64,000 nt of DNA from Halobacteriovoraceae bacterium (GTDB lineage Bacteria > Bdellovibrionota > Bacteriovoracia > Bacteriovoracales > Bacteriovoracaceae). The notes beneath the pieces were generated by a model. The model was not told where the DNA came from. It made no database searches and was given only the letters and a program-made list of their open reading frames with translations. Of this stretch, positions 51,948 through 59,341 are shown piece by piece. The stretch is from NCBI GenBank assembly GCA_002707495.1, contig PAMZ01000022.1, positions 332,156-396,155 on the forward strand, written 5' to 3'. Numbering within the stretch: the first letter of the stretch is position 1; every line of letters begins with the position of its first letter. A program made the translations under genes and the position numbers.

Positions 51948-52729
51948 AGGCTGATATGCCCTTGATAGACAAGATGAACTCTTCCTTGAAAATAGAGATC
52001 TTTTTGATCGACGATCGCCTGTAAAGTTCCCCCCTTAGCATAGACGGTGATTTCACCTTGCCAATTGAAAAATCTTGAACACGCAACTGCTGTTGCCATG
52101 ATTCCTGTTCCACAACAAAGAGTTTCGTCTTCCACACCACGCTCAAAGACTCTAAGCTTGATACTTCGAGCTTGATGATCCAAGACCTCAAAAAAGTCTA
52201 CGTTTGTTCCCTTTGGAAAGCGTACATCATTTCGAATAGCAGATCCGACTGCCAGTACATTTACGTCCTCTACGGAGCTTACCTGAATAACTGCATGAGG
52301 GACGCCAGTATTTAGATAGAGTGCATTTTTGCCACTGAGGTCATCGATATTAATAGCACCCTCATCAAAGAGTTCCGTCATTTTGACTCGGATGAGGTTA
52401 TCATCCATAGCCTCTCCTTGATAGAGTCCGTTCATGGTTTCAATTGTGTACTGACTGTCTGCTTTGAGCTTTAATATATTGTGAGCAAAATGGACCGCAC
52501 AACGAGTGGCATTTCCACACATTTCAGCTTCCGAGCCATCCGAATTAAATATCCTAAGACTGAAGTCTGCTTTGTCCGAGCTTCCAAAGAGCACAACCCC
52601 GTCAGCTCCTACTCCTTCACGTCTGGAGCAAAAGTCCTTCACCCGAGTTGGAGTAATATGCTGGTCATTATTCCTATTATTGATAAAGACGAAATCGTTT
52701 CCACTACCTGAATATTTAAAAAATTCCAT
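51944..52729 (-). CDS. dapF: Diaminopimelate epimerase
   Basis: 261-aa cofactor-independent epimerase converting LL- to meso-diaminopimelate for lysine and peptidoglycan synthesis. Both catalytic Cys motifs are visible: MCGNATRC (Cys71) and ETLCCGTG (Cys206), together with SGSGNDFVFINN and FNSDGSEAE. Start ATG at 52729 gives the normal MEFFKYSGSGNDF opening. It overlaps tlyA by 4 bp. First gene of the two-gene operon. Confidence 0.96.
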   Translation of the reverse strand: MEFFKYSGSGNDFVFINNRNNDQHITPTRVKDFCSRREGVGADGVVLFGSSDKADFSLRIFNSDGSEAEMCGNATRCAVHFAHNILKLKADSQYTIETMNGLYQGEAMDDNLIRVKMTELFDEGAINIDDLSGKNALYLNTGVPHAVIQVSSVEDVNVLAVGSAIRNDVRFPKGTNVDFFEVLDHQARSIKLRVFERGVEDETLCCGTGIMATAVACSRFFNWQGEITVYAKGGTLQAIVDQKDLYFQGRVHLVYQGHISL

Positions 52730-52869
52730 AGCTTCATACTACTCTGTCCCATTTTGGCTGTCTAAGGGTTAAACGATGAGGTCAGGTTGGCCCTGTCTAA
52801 TGATATGACAGTGCACTGTGTTTTTAGGGGTTTAGCCACAAGAGGTGGTGACAAAACTAAACCATCATT

Positions 52870-52890
52870 TTGGCATCGAGCTTGTAATAG
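52870..52890 (+). promoter_or_regulatory. Promoter-like motif shared with the DUF4360 promoter
   Basis: TTGGCATCGAGCTTGTAATAG resembles the sigma-54-like element at 15798-15818: the two share TTGGCA, CGAGCTT and AATAG, offset by one base. It lies 23 nt upstream of the Shine-Dalgarno of the short gene at 52926. By the -24/-12 scheme TGGCA and TTG fit, but the -12 GC is missing. May be a relic, a chance match or a shared promoter class. Confidence 0.3.
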
Positions 52891-52925
52891 TAATAGGAGC
52901 GAGGGCTCTAAGAAGGAGAGAATGT

Positions 52926-53051
52926 ATGGCAAAGATAATTTTATTAATGGGTGTTTTTCTATCATTGCTTATTTTGCAAGAGCATTACTCTACGCAAAAT
53001 CTTGCTCATGAGCAGGCACCAAAACAGCAATTGTCGCAACTGAAGTTTTAA
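52926..53051 (+). CDS. 41-aa small membrane or exported peptide
   Basis: ATG at 52926 with AAGGAG (52913-52918) 7 nt upstream, a strong translation signal. It encodes 41 residues: a short basic start (MAKI), a hydrophobic segment of about 15 residues (LLMGVFLSLLIL), then a Gln/His/Ser-rich soluble tail. It is followed 10 nt downstream by a second peptide with its own AAGGAGG. In the same frame an upstream ATG would give 68 residues, but lacks a ribosome site. Function unknown; membrane-interacting peptide, toxin, or small regulator are possible. Confidence 0.6.
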   Translation: MAKIILLMGVFLSLLILQEHYSTQNLAHEQAPKQQLSQLKF

Positions 53052-53061
53052 GGAGGCTTTC

Positions 53062-53160
53062 GTGCAAACTATTATCAAAGAATCACTATTTATCACCACA
53101 GTAATTTCAGTAAAAGTACTACTAGTCGTGGGTTACATCCAAGATGTATACGCCCACTAA
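53062..53160 (+). CDS. 32-aa small membrane-type peptide
   Basis: GTG at 53062 with AAGGAGG (53050-53056) 5 nt upstream, an ideal Shine-Dalgarno. It encodes 32 residues: MQTIIKES, then a hydrophobic stretch (LFITTVISVKVLLVVGYI) and a short polar end (QDVYAH). Starts 10 nt after the previous small gene, so it is probably cotranslated. Too short for family assignment. It could also be a signal-peptide-like fragment. Confidence 0.5.
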   Translation: MQTIIKESLFITTVISVKVLLVVGYIQDVYAH

Positions 53161-53219
53161 TATGACGCACCCCTACCAATCTCAACCAAGTATTCCCATT
53201 CCAAAGATAATTATGTAAT

Positions 53220-53243
53220 ATGCTCCTTCAACTGAAGGAGCAT
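53220..53243 (+). repeat. 11-bp inverted repeat overlapping the tRNA 5' end
   Basis: ATGCTCCTTCA (53220-53230) and TGAAGGAGCAT (53233-53243) are perfect complements. The right arm contains the first seven bases of the tRNA (GGAGCAT), and the left arm begins with ATGCTCC, the same 7 bases that close its acceptor stem at 53303. It may be a duplicated tRNA acceptor end left by recombination, or an upstream hairpin of the tRNA gene. Confidence 0.65.
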
Positions 53244-53313
53244 TAGCTCAGTTGGTTAGAGCCCCCGGCTCATAACCGGGTGGTCGCAAGTTCAAGTCTT
53301 GCATGCTCCACCA
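53237..53313 (+). tRNA. tRNA with CAT anticodon (Met elongator or Ile2)
   Basis: A 77-nt cloverleaf including encoded CCA. Acceptor GGAGCAT/ATGCTCC, D-arm GCTC...GAGC, anticodon stem CCCGG/CCGGG with loop CTCATAA (anticodon CAT), variable loop TGGTC, T-arm GCAAG-TTCAAGT-CTTGC, discriminator A, CCA at 53311-53313. A paired 1-72 and the anticodon-stem sequence exclude initiator Met. The segments around the variable and T arms look like tRNA-Ile(CAU), whose C34 is modified to lysidine, but elongator Met cannot be ruled out. The 3' end is the apparent insertion site of the adjacent mobile element. Confidence 0.92.
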
Positions 53314-54932
53314 TATGTCAAGCTATTCGAACCAATTTTTTGACAAAAAAAAGAAGAGCTGGCCAATTCGGCCAGCTCTCTTTTTATGTAGTCTTCTCCT
53401 ACAAAGTAATGAATCTTCAAATCTTTTGCTCCAAGCTCTATCTTGGAAACCAATCGGCTGATGAGCTTTGTCTGCTCATCAGTACTCAAATGTCTTTTAA
53501 ATATTTCTGAAAATGTTTTTAAAAACGCCCTCCAGTTTTCTAAATCTATTGGACTCTCTGTTGCTCCTTTTAATTCGATTTTCTTCTCTTGCAAAAGTGT
53601 GCTCATCTGCTCTTTTTGCTTTTCTAAACTCCCCATCTTTGTATAAATGGGATTGGCCGAGATTTCACTTGGAAGCTCTGTTAGTCTTTCTGTAAGTATT
53701 TCAAGTTTTCGATCAATGTTAATCAGTTTATTTTGATATCTTTTAATTTCAGCTTTTATTGGATCTTTTTTATCAACACCTTTTGCTCTATCGAGTAGAC
53801 TTTCTGCAATATCCGGTGAGTTTAAAAGAGTTGCTATTTTTTCAATCACTAACTCATGAACTCTTTTGGCCGCAAACCGATTGGGGCTTGTGCAATTATG
53901 CATTCTATCTGTCTTGCAAAAATTCTTTCTATATCTCCAGCCGTGTTCATAATAACCAATTTTGCCAGATCTTCCGTGAGCTGACTTTCCGCATAGCTTA
54001 TCTCCACAATCAGCACAATACACAAGTCCTGTTAAAATATAGGGATAACGCCTTGGATTTGCTTTCTTTTTTACTGACTTATTTTCAGCTAAAATCTTTT
54101 GTACCTTTTTAAACTTTGCTTTTGTAATAATTGCTTTCCATACCGCTTTGACTTCATGAGTCTTCCCAAATTCAGTATATTCTCTTATTCCACATACTGC
54201 TTTACTAGTTAAGATACGGTAGAGATTTTCAACATTAAAATGTGTGAGTCTATTTTTTCCTCCTTTAAACCCAGAATTTAACTTATAGTTTTCTTTATTT
54301 AATCTTTTTGCAGTACTCGCTAGAGTTTCTTCACTCAAAAAGTACTCAAAACACTTTTTTATAACAGGCTCTTCATCTGGATCAATTTCAAGATATCCTG
54401 GTTTTCCTTCAATAAGTTTGTATCCAGGAGGAGTAGGACCACCATTAAAAAGACCACGCTTTGTTCTTGCTAAAAAGTTTGCTGATATCCTCTCGCTGGT
54501 TTGTCTTCTTTCAAATTGAGCAAGATTAGCAAGCGTATAAAGAACCATCTCCCCAGCGGCAGTTGTTGTATCAAAATTTTCACGAAGTGAGAAAAATGAA
54601 CAGTTCTTCTCTTTCATCAAATTCCAAATTTCAGAAAAGTCCTGAATGTTTCTGGAGATTCTTGATAGCTCAGAACTCATAACAAGATTGATATTTTGTT
54701 TTTTTATCTCTGATAACATTCTCTTAAGCTCAGGTCTATTGGTATCTTTTCCTGATCTTGCTTCATCAATAAAGACGTCAACAATTTCACCAAAGTTTTC
54801 CTGCATGTTCTTAAGCTTTACCATCTGCTCAAGACGATCTCTTTGGTTTTTAATTGATCCTTCTGGATTGTCCGCCTGCTCTTGAGTAGATACTCTTATA
54901 TAAATTCCAATCCTATAATTTTCAGGTTTCAT
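53292..54932 (-). CDS. Large serine recombinase (integrase)
   Basis: 546-aa site-specific recombinase. Resolvase domain at the N-terminus: YIRVSTQEQ with nucleophile Ser15, FIDEARSGKDTNRPELKRML, SELSRISRN. Then comes the Recombinase domain (PPGYKLIEG...ILTSKAVCGIREY), a zinc ribbon (VYCADCGDKLCGKSAHG, FCKTDRMHNCTSPNR), and a coiled-coil (about 400-470). The last part (ELAELASSSFFCQKIG and beyond) is encoded by a terminator-like inverted repeat and 22 bp of the tRNA gene, so the C-terminus would differ if the element excised. Function: integration and excision of the element. It belongs to the mobile region, and its 5' end overlaps a 63-aa ORF. Confidence 0.88.
   Translation of the reverse strand: MKPENYRIGIYIRVSTQEQADNPEGSIKNQRDRLEQMVKLKNMQENFGEIVDVFIDEARSGKDTNRPELKRMLSEIKKQNINLVMSSELSRISRNIQDFSEIWNLMKEKNCSFFSLRENFDTTTAAGEMVLYTLANLAQFERRQTSERISANFLARTKRGLFNGGPTPPGYKLIEGKPGYLEIDPDEEPVIKKCFEYFLSEETLASTAKRLNKENYKLNSGFKGGKNRLTHFNVENLYRILTSKAVCGIREYTEFGKTHEVKAVWKAIITKAKFKKVQKILAENKSVKKKANPRRYPYILTGLVYCADCGDKLCGKSAHGRSGKIGYYEHGWRYRKNFCKTDRMHNCTSPNRFAAKRVHELVIEKIATLLNSPDIAESLLDRAKGVDKKDPIKAEIKRYQNKLINIDRKLEILTERLTELPSEISANPIYTKMGSLEKQKEQMSTLLQEKKIELKGATESPIDLENWRAFLKTFSEIFKRHLSTDEQTKLISRLVSKIELGAKDLKIHYFVGEDYIKRELAELASSSFFCQKIGSNSLTYGGACKT
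53355..53385. terminator. Hairpin with flanking T-run inside the recombinase 3' end
   Basis: AGAGCTGGCC (53355-53364) and GGCCAGCTCT (53370-53379) form a perfect 10-bp stem with a 5-nt loop; A-rich sequence precedes and TTTTT follows. It can terminate transcripts in either direction, for example tRNA transcripts on the plus strand. It also encodes the last part of the recombinase on the minus strand. Confidence 0.7.
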
Positions 54933-55113
54933 AGACCTCCATAGTCTGATTAAATTTCTCTTTTAAGTTCATAAGTATTTTTACGACTTCATTCATTTGA
55001 TTATCCTTTTCTTCTCTTAAAATTTTCACAGGAACAAGTTCAATCCGACTTGGTTCCCATTTTGTTGTATTTCTTCTTTTTTTATTCGCGCCTATTTTTT
55101 GACAATTATCCAT
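54922..55113 (-). CDS. 63-aa mobile-element protein, unknown function
   Basis: 63-residue protein with a basic N-terminal half (CQKIGANKKRRNTTKWEPSR) and a helical C-terminal half (MNEVVKILMNLKEKFNQTMEVY). Its ATG overlaps the stop of a 10-codon mini-ORF that has the only strong Shine-Dalgarno in the region, so it is probably translated by coupling. Its stop overlaps the recombinase start by 11 bp, suggesting cotranslation. It may be a recombination-directionality or regulatory protein, but nothing in the sequence proves this. Confidence 0.55.
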   Translation of the reverse strand: MDNCQKIGANKKRRNTTKWEPSRIELVPVKILREEKDNQMNEVVKILMNLKEKFNQTMEVYET

Positions 55114-55138
55114 TGTGATTAAAAGTTTGATTGTTCAT
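55106..55138 (-). other. 10-codon leader ORF coupled to the 63-aa gene
   Basis: ATG at 55138 with AGGAGG (55146-55151) 7 nt upstream, encoding ten codons ending in TAA at 55106. The next gene's ATG (55113-55111) lies inside the last codons, out of frame. This is the usual layout of a translational-coupling leader. Alternatively the peptide itself has a role. Confidence 0.5.
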
Positions 55139-55149
55139 GAGGGTACCTC

Positions 55150-56070
55150 CTAAAAAATTAGACTTTTGTAGGTCTGTTGGATTTTCTTTAATCCAACGCC
55201 ATCTTTGTAAGCTCTTAACTTATGGGGACTTTTTGCTAAAATTCTCATATCCATAAATGGATCTGATTCCGTAGTAATTCCGTGCCTGTTACCAACAAGC
55301 TTTTTAAGATTTGTGATCTCATTTTGATCAAGATTAAATACCTTCGTATCCATTCCAGCTTTTTCAAATTCCACTAAGGATATAAAAAGATGATAATCTT
55401 CTCTATCTTTTGGACAAAGTGATCTCGAACTTATGCCACTATCCTTTAAAATTCTGCTAAGTCTTTCACCTGTTTTGTGACTAGGAAGAACCCAAAGAAT
55501 GTGATCAATTTTATCTGAATAAGTTTCAAAAAAGTACAAGGTGGATAAATACCGAGAAGCTTTTTTGATATTTAATTCCACCTCTAAGGCAATTAGCTTC
55601 TGATTATCTTCCTCACTAGTTCTAATATATCCATCAGGGCGATGATCTTTTGGACTTGGCAGCCATTTAGGAAAGACATTTTCATCAAATCTTCTAAGTT
55701 GCTGCTCACTGATGACTATACTCTTTTTATCTTCTGACTTAGTTTCAAGACTTAAGGATAGTAATGTGCAAAGATAATCATGGACAATATTTTCACTTTT
55801 AAAGCCAATTTCAGCTAACTCTGGTAAACTAGACTTAATGACATCAAAACCTTTTTTCTTTAACATCCACAAATAATTCTTACCACTATGATCACTTCTA
55901 GCTTCTATAAAGTTCGCTTTTTCTAATGCCAATAATCTTTTGTAAGCAGTATGACTGGCACAGCTTGAAAAGTAGCGCCCCATCACTAGGGCGCTACTTG
56001 CTACTTTGTACTTAAAAAGAAATCCTAAAAGATTCAGATCCCTTTCACTTAAATGAATAATGGATCTCAT
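55150..56070 (-). CDS. Replication-relaxation-like protein
   Basis: 306-aa soluble protein. The N-terminal winged helix is clear (SERDLNLLGFLFKYKVASSALV, ASHTAYKRLLALEKANFIEARS) with a long alpha/beta domain after it (HDYLCTLLSLSLETK, HRPDGYIRT, LIALEVELNIKKASRYLSTLYF, HILWVLPS). The pattern fits the replication-relaxation proteins found beside FtsK/TcpA ATPases in integrative elements; they take part in plasmid or element replication control. A PD-(D/E)xK-like core (PDGYI...EVE) can be suspected. It begins right after the FtsK stop; its own stop overlaps the Shine-Dalgarno of the mini-ORF. Confidence 0.6.
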   Translation of the reverse strand: MRSIIHLSERDLNLLGFLFKYKVASSALVMGRYFSSCASHTAYKRLLALEKANFIEARSDHSGKNYLWMLKKKGFDVIKSSLPELAEIGFKSENIVHDYLCTLLSLSLETKSEDKKSIVISEQQLRRFDENVFPKWLPSPKDHRPDGYIRTSEEDNQKLIALEVELNIKKASRYLSTLYFFETYSDKIDHILWVLPSHKTGERLSRILKDSGISSRSLCPKDREDYHLFISLVEFEKAGMDTKVFNLDQNEITNLKKLVGNRHGITTESDPFMDMRILAKSPHKLRAYKDGVGLKKIQQTYKSLIF

Positions 56071-57639
56071 TTAAAACTCAGCGGATTCAAAATATTCATC
56101 ATTTTTTGGGACCATTATCTTTTCTTCATCTTTCGTATAAAATTCTTTTAATTCTCTGTAAGCAATATCTTTTGACAGATAAGGCGTTTGAACTTCCATA
56201 TAGCTTGATCCATTTTTGTATATGGCCCTGCCAGATATGAGAGGAAGGTCTGTGGCCGATCCGCGATCAAGGACAACTTTACTGGAAGCATCGTTTGGCA
56301 TGGTATAACAAATAACTCCAGATAAATTGGCCTTAATTTGACTATCAAGGGCCTTAACATCAGGCCGTTGTGTTGCTAAAACCGCATTGATATTGACTGA
56401 TCTTCCAAGTCTAGCAATCTTTGATAAAATTGCTTTTGCCTTTTTGATATCCTCTTTTTGTTCACTAAATTCAGATCCGGCCACAAAGATTTCAGCGATC
56501 TCATCCACTATAACCACATGGCGAGTAAAATTTGTTTTGTTATATGATCTTCTGCCGTAAAGTCCACCGCCACTTTCACTAAGTCTTTTATCTAAAAGCT
56601 TTTCCACTTGATTTAATCGTAAAATCGCCGAGTCCATATCCTTAGCGACATTGACTCTTGGGATATTTTCAAAAATATCAAACTCTGCTCCTCTTTTAAG
56701 GTCAATCATAGTAAGTTCAGATTCAGGATCATTTTTTAAAAGGGTGACACTTAATTGTCTTAAAAATGAACTTTTTCCTCCGCCCGTTTGTCCGGCCACT
56801 AAAAAATGTGGTGTTTTACTAAAATCTGCTTTAACAGTTTTAAAAAGAGTTTTTCCGACAATAAACTCATCCATTCCATTAACTTCAGAAAAATTAAACC
56901 TATAATTTGAAGTGAGAGGAATTTTTGAATAATTAATGTCAACTTCACCTCCATCCACTCTTTCAAAACTATCAATATAAATCTGAAACTTCGCTTCAAA
57001 ATTTGACTTTGCTTTTTCTAAATCACTTATTGGTATAGCATTTTGCTTGAGCCTCATATAAGAAATTCCATCAGGGTTTTTCTTATCAAAAATAAAATCT
57101 AATCCCTTATGCCGATCATTTGCCGCTTTTAGGTTTGAAAAATGAATGACATCATCAATCATCTTTTGAAATCTCTTTTTCTTTCCCATCTGTGCCATTC
57201 CCCAGATCCACCAAGGTGAACTTACTATCATCCATTTGTAGATTGAAAATAGGGTAGCGTTTTTAGGATAGAGATAGCCAAACCCAAAAAGATTTAAAAC
57301 TTTGTAATCAATCTCAAAGAGAATGATTAAACAAAGTATTCCAGTAATTATTCCCAGTTTAAAATAGGGAATCGTGCCGTAACTTATTCCCTTGAAGATT
57401 TCAAAAAGGGATTTTAAAAATGTTTCTGCTAACTTGAAGATAGCATTCGCAAAAGCATCAAAAGCATCAAAAGCTTGTGAGCTTTGATCCTGACTTCCGG
57501 TTTTTCTTTGGTTCATAGAACTCCAGTGCCAAAATTGGCGGTTAAAAATTGTTGATTTGTTGCTAGAATAAGTTCTAGACTTTCGAGTCTTTGATTTTTG
57601 AGCTGATTTGCTCTGTCTGAATTGTCCGAGATTGGACAC
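56071..57639 (-). CDS. FtsK/SpoIIIE-type DNA-translocating ATPase
   Basis: 522-aa membrane ATPase. Two or three membrane segments lie at about 92-110, 115-125 and 134-148. The motor domain has Walker A GQTGGGKS (283-290) and Walker B HVVIVDE (374-380), with KRGAEFD and LATQRPDVKALDSQIKANL typical of FtsK-HerA. It lacks the C-terminal gamma domain of chromosomal FtsK, so it is probably the coupling or transfer ATPase of an integrative element (TcpA-like). A GTG start with weak ribosome site. It reads away from a divergent gene at 57853, with a run of TACCCCTA-like repeats between. Confidence 0.85.
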   Translation of the reverse strand: MSNLGQFRQSKSAQKSKTRKSRTYSSNKSTIFNRQFWHWSSMNQRKTGSQDQSSQAFDAFDAFANAIFKLAETFLKSLFEIFKGISYGTIPYFKLGIITGILCLIILFEIDYKVLNLFGFGYLYPKNATLFSIYKWMIVSSPWWIWGMAQMGKKKRFQKMIDDVIHFSNLKAANDRHKGLDFIFDKKNPDGISYMRLKQNAIPISDLEKAKSNFEAKFQIYIDSFERVDGGEVDINYSKIPLTSNYRFNFSEVNGMDEFIVGKTLFKTVKADFSKTPHFLVAGQTGGGKSSFLRQLSVTLLKNDPESELTMIDLKRGAEFDIFENIPRVNVAKDMDSAILRLNQVEKLLDKRLSESGGGLYGRRSYNKTNFTRHVVIVDEIAEIFVAGSEFSEQKEDIKKAKAILSKIARLGRSVNINAVLATQRPDVKALDSQIKANLSGVICYTMPNDASSKVVLDRGSATDLPLISGRAIYKNGSSYMEVQTPYLSKDIAYRELKEFYTKDEEKIMVPKNDEYFESAEF

Positions 57640-57734
57640 CTACCATTGTGACGCACTTGCTTTGTGTTTAGAATAAGTTTTCTCCTTGGTTAGTTAATAA
57701 TTAGCAAATGGTTATTCCGAATTGGGGATGAAAG

Positions 57735-57830
57735 TACCCCTACAATCAGCTATATATTCTAGGGGGTATTTTTGCCCTTAAATCTCTCAAACTCTTAATA
57801 TTATGAATATAATTTTTTACAGACCCCCTA
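57735..57830. promoter_or_regulatory. Three ACCCCCTA-type repeats between divergent element genes
   Basis: TACCCCTA (57735-57742), its inverted relative TAGGGGGTA (57760-57768) and GACCCCCTA (57822-57830) occur in 96 bp of otherwise AT-rich DNA. The first two form an inverted pair with a 17-bp spacer holding a TATATATTCT stretch. The arrangement suggests a repressor or regulator site controlling the FtsK-like and 57853 genes. Confidence 0.45.
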
Positions 57831-57852
57831 CTAAAAAAATCAGAAAAGAGAT

Positions 57853-58839
57853 ATGCTGCGCTCAGTAATGAGCGCAAAGTCTGAAAGAAAAAATTTAAGT
57901 CCATGTAGCTATAAGGGAGCCTACGGCAAGGATAGATATCCTGGTCGCCACTATAAGGGAGATAATCGCACATATCGTGTGATTAAAGGGTGTGAGCTTG
58001 CTCTAAACTACTCCTGCTCAGCAAGTGTAATCCAAAAAATGCCTGAGGTTCCTAATATTCGCCCGTGTGAGGAGTCTTTTTTAAAATCTATATCCAAGGG
58101 AGTGAAAGAGCATAAAAAAGAAAATAAGAGCAAATTTAAGGGCTGTCAGGCACTTGAAGACGACCTATTAAAAGAAAAGCTTATCAATTATTTTGCTCCA
58201 GACATTACTCCCAATATGCGGCAGTGGTCAGATATTATAAGTTCACAGAGGTATGAGCAATACTTTGATTTAGAAGCATTTTATGAAGAGATCAACTGCC
58301 AAGCTTTTAGGGTCAATTATCTCCTTTTAAAACAAGAGTTTGCTGGCATTAGCTACTGCCCAGAAAATATTAAAGAGGCGATTCTTCGAGATTTACTTTT
58401 TGCTCCAATAAATACTTTTAACCCTTCATTTGAAGAACTCCAAAGAAAAGCAACCCTTTTTATCATCACAATGGGGCTTTCAAATATTAATAAATTTAAA
58501 GACTTAATTGTGGGGTTATTTCCAGATTATGAGATTGAAAAGTTTTCTTCAATTCAATCGAGTATCTTCGTTGAAGTCAAAAAGAAAACTCCTAAAAAAT
58601 TAGCAGATATGCAATCGGCCTATGAACCTTTAAGTAAACTTCAAAAGCAAGCGGTTGATCTTATGATTGCTAAAAGAGAATTTGGAGTTTTTAATACTGA
58701 AATTGCTGCTGAGATTAAAATATCTCAAGATTCTTTGAAAGAAAGACTCATATGGGCTAAGAGAAAAATTATTAAGGCGATGAAAGGCCATTACGATGAG
58801 AAGAAAATTGCTGATCTTTTGAAAAAGCATAGGGTCTAG
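57853..58839 (+). CDS. Sigma-region-4-like HTH protein of the mobile element
   Basis: 328-aa protein without a clear family. The first 75 residues hold six Cys (SPCSY, KGCELA, YSCSAS, IRPCEE and others) with no obvious zinc motif. The middle is helical and charged. The C-terminal 70 residues resemble a sigma-70 region 4 or LuxR-type helix-turn-helix: YEPLSKLQKQAVDLMIAKRE, TEIAAEIKISQDSLKERLIWAKRKIIKAM. Likely a regulator of the element. It starts with ATG at 57853 after a purine-rich stretch, and is divergent from the FtsK gene across repeated motifs that it may bind (inference). Confidence 0.55.
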   Translation: MLRSVMSAKSERKNLSPCSYKGAYGKDRYPGRHYKGDNRTYRVIKGCELALNYSCSASVIQKMPEVPNIRPCEESFLKSISKGVKEHKKENKSKFKGCQALEDDLLKEKLINYFAPDITPNMRQWSDIISSQRYEQYFDLEAFYEEINCQAFRVNYLLLKQEFAGISYCPENIKEAILRDLLFAPINTFNPSFEELQRKATLFIITMGLSNINKFKDLIVGLFPDYEIEKFSSIQSSIFVEVKKKTPKKLADMQSAYEPLSKLQKQAVDLMIAKREFGVFNTEIAAEIKISQDSLKERLIWAKRKIIKAMKGHYDEKKIADLLKKHRV

Positions 58840-58870
58840 AGGATATTTAAAAGGGGTCTTTTATGAGCAA

Positions 58871-58893
58871 GATACGGGCTTTAAGCCCGTATC
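58871..58893 (+). terminator. Perfect 10-bp hairpin after the sigma-like gene
   Basis: GATACGGGCT (58871-58880), loop TTA, AGCCCGTATC (58884-58893). It is 32 nt past the stop. A T-run is not present, so termination could be rho-assisted; it may instead be a binding site. Confidence 0.5.
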
Positions 58894-58924
58894 GAAAGTC
58901 CCAGTTCATGTGAGCAGGACGTAT

Positions 58925-59173
58925 TTATTTATCTAGCATTTCATGAGCAGCTGTTGTTTGACGACCAAGTAATGTCGATAACTGTTTTCCATCATCATAA
59001 AGCCATCCATCAGCAGCTTTTGCTTCAGAGTCAGCTAAAACTTCAGCAAACTCTTTTGGTAATCCTGCTTCTGCTAATGCTTCTGCATAGCTTTTTTCAT
59101 CAAGATTTTTATATTTAATAGATTTATTAAAAAACTTACTAAGTGAAGCTATCAGTACTCCAATTACTACCTT
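58925..59173 (-). pseudogene. C-terminal remnant of an NmrA-type NAD(P)H:quinone oxidoreductase gene
   Basis: An 82-codon open stretch on the minus strand without a start codon in a sensible place. Its translation includes AGLPKEFAEVLADSEAKAAD, GWLYDDGKQLSTLLGRQTT and, before that, IKYKNLDEKSYAEAL. This is the C-terminal third of QorB/YtfG-like oxidoreductases, which run to about 285 aa. The frame is closed by TAA at 59174-59176 and the first two-thirds of the gene are absent from the window. The break lies just before the transposase region. Confidence 0.65.
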
Positions 59174-59282
59174 TTATGTATTAAAAGAATTCTTCTAATT
59201 TTAGATACATACCTCTTAATTGCTGTCCAGATAGACTTAAAACATACGCTTTAACACTAAACCACTCTAAATCCTGAAACCC

Positions 59283-59302
59283 TCTGACGAATTTTCGTCA
59301 GA
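59283..59302. repeat. Perfect 9-bp palindrome upstream of the transposase gene
   Basis: TCTGACGAA (59283-59291), two T, TTCGTCAGA (59294-59302). It lies 40 bp upstream of the transposase ATG. Possible operator or hairpin of the mobile segment. The 174-bp stretch 59177-59341 holds no other clear feature. Confidence 0.5.
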
Positions 59303-59341
59303 TCTATAATTAAACTATTCAAATTAAATAAGGAGTAAAAT

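Noticed and set aside
53237..53313. Initiator tRNA-Met
   Set aside because: Bases 1 and 72 pair and the anticodon stem lacks the three consecutive G-C pairs in initiator orientation.
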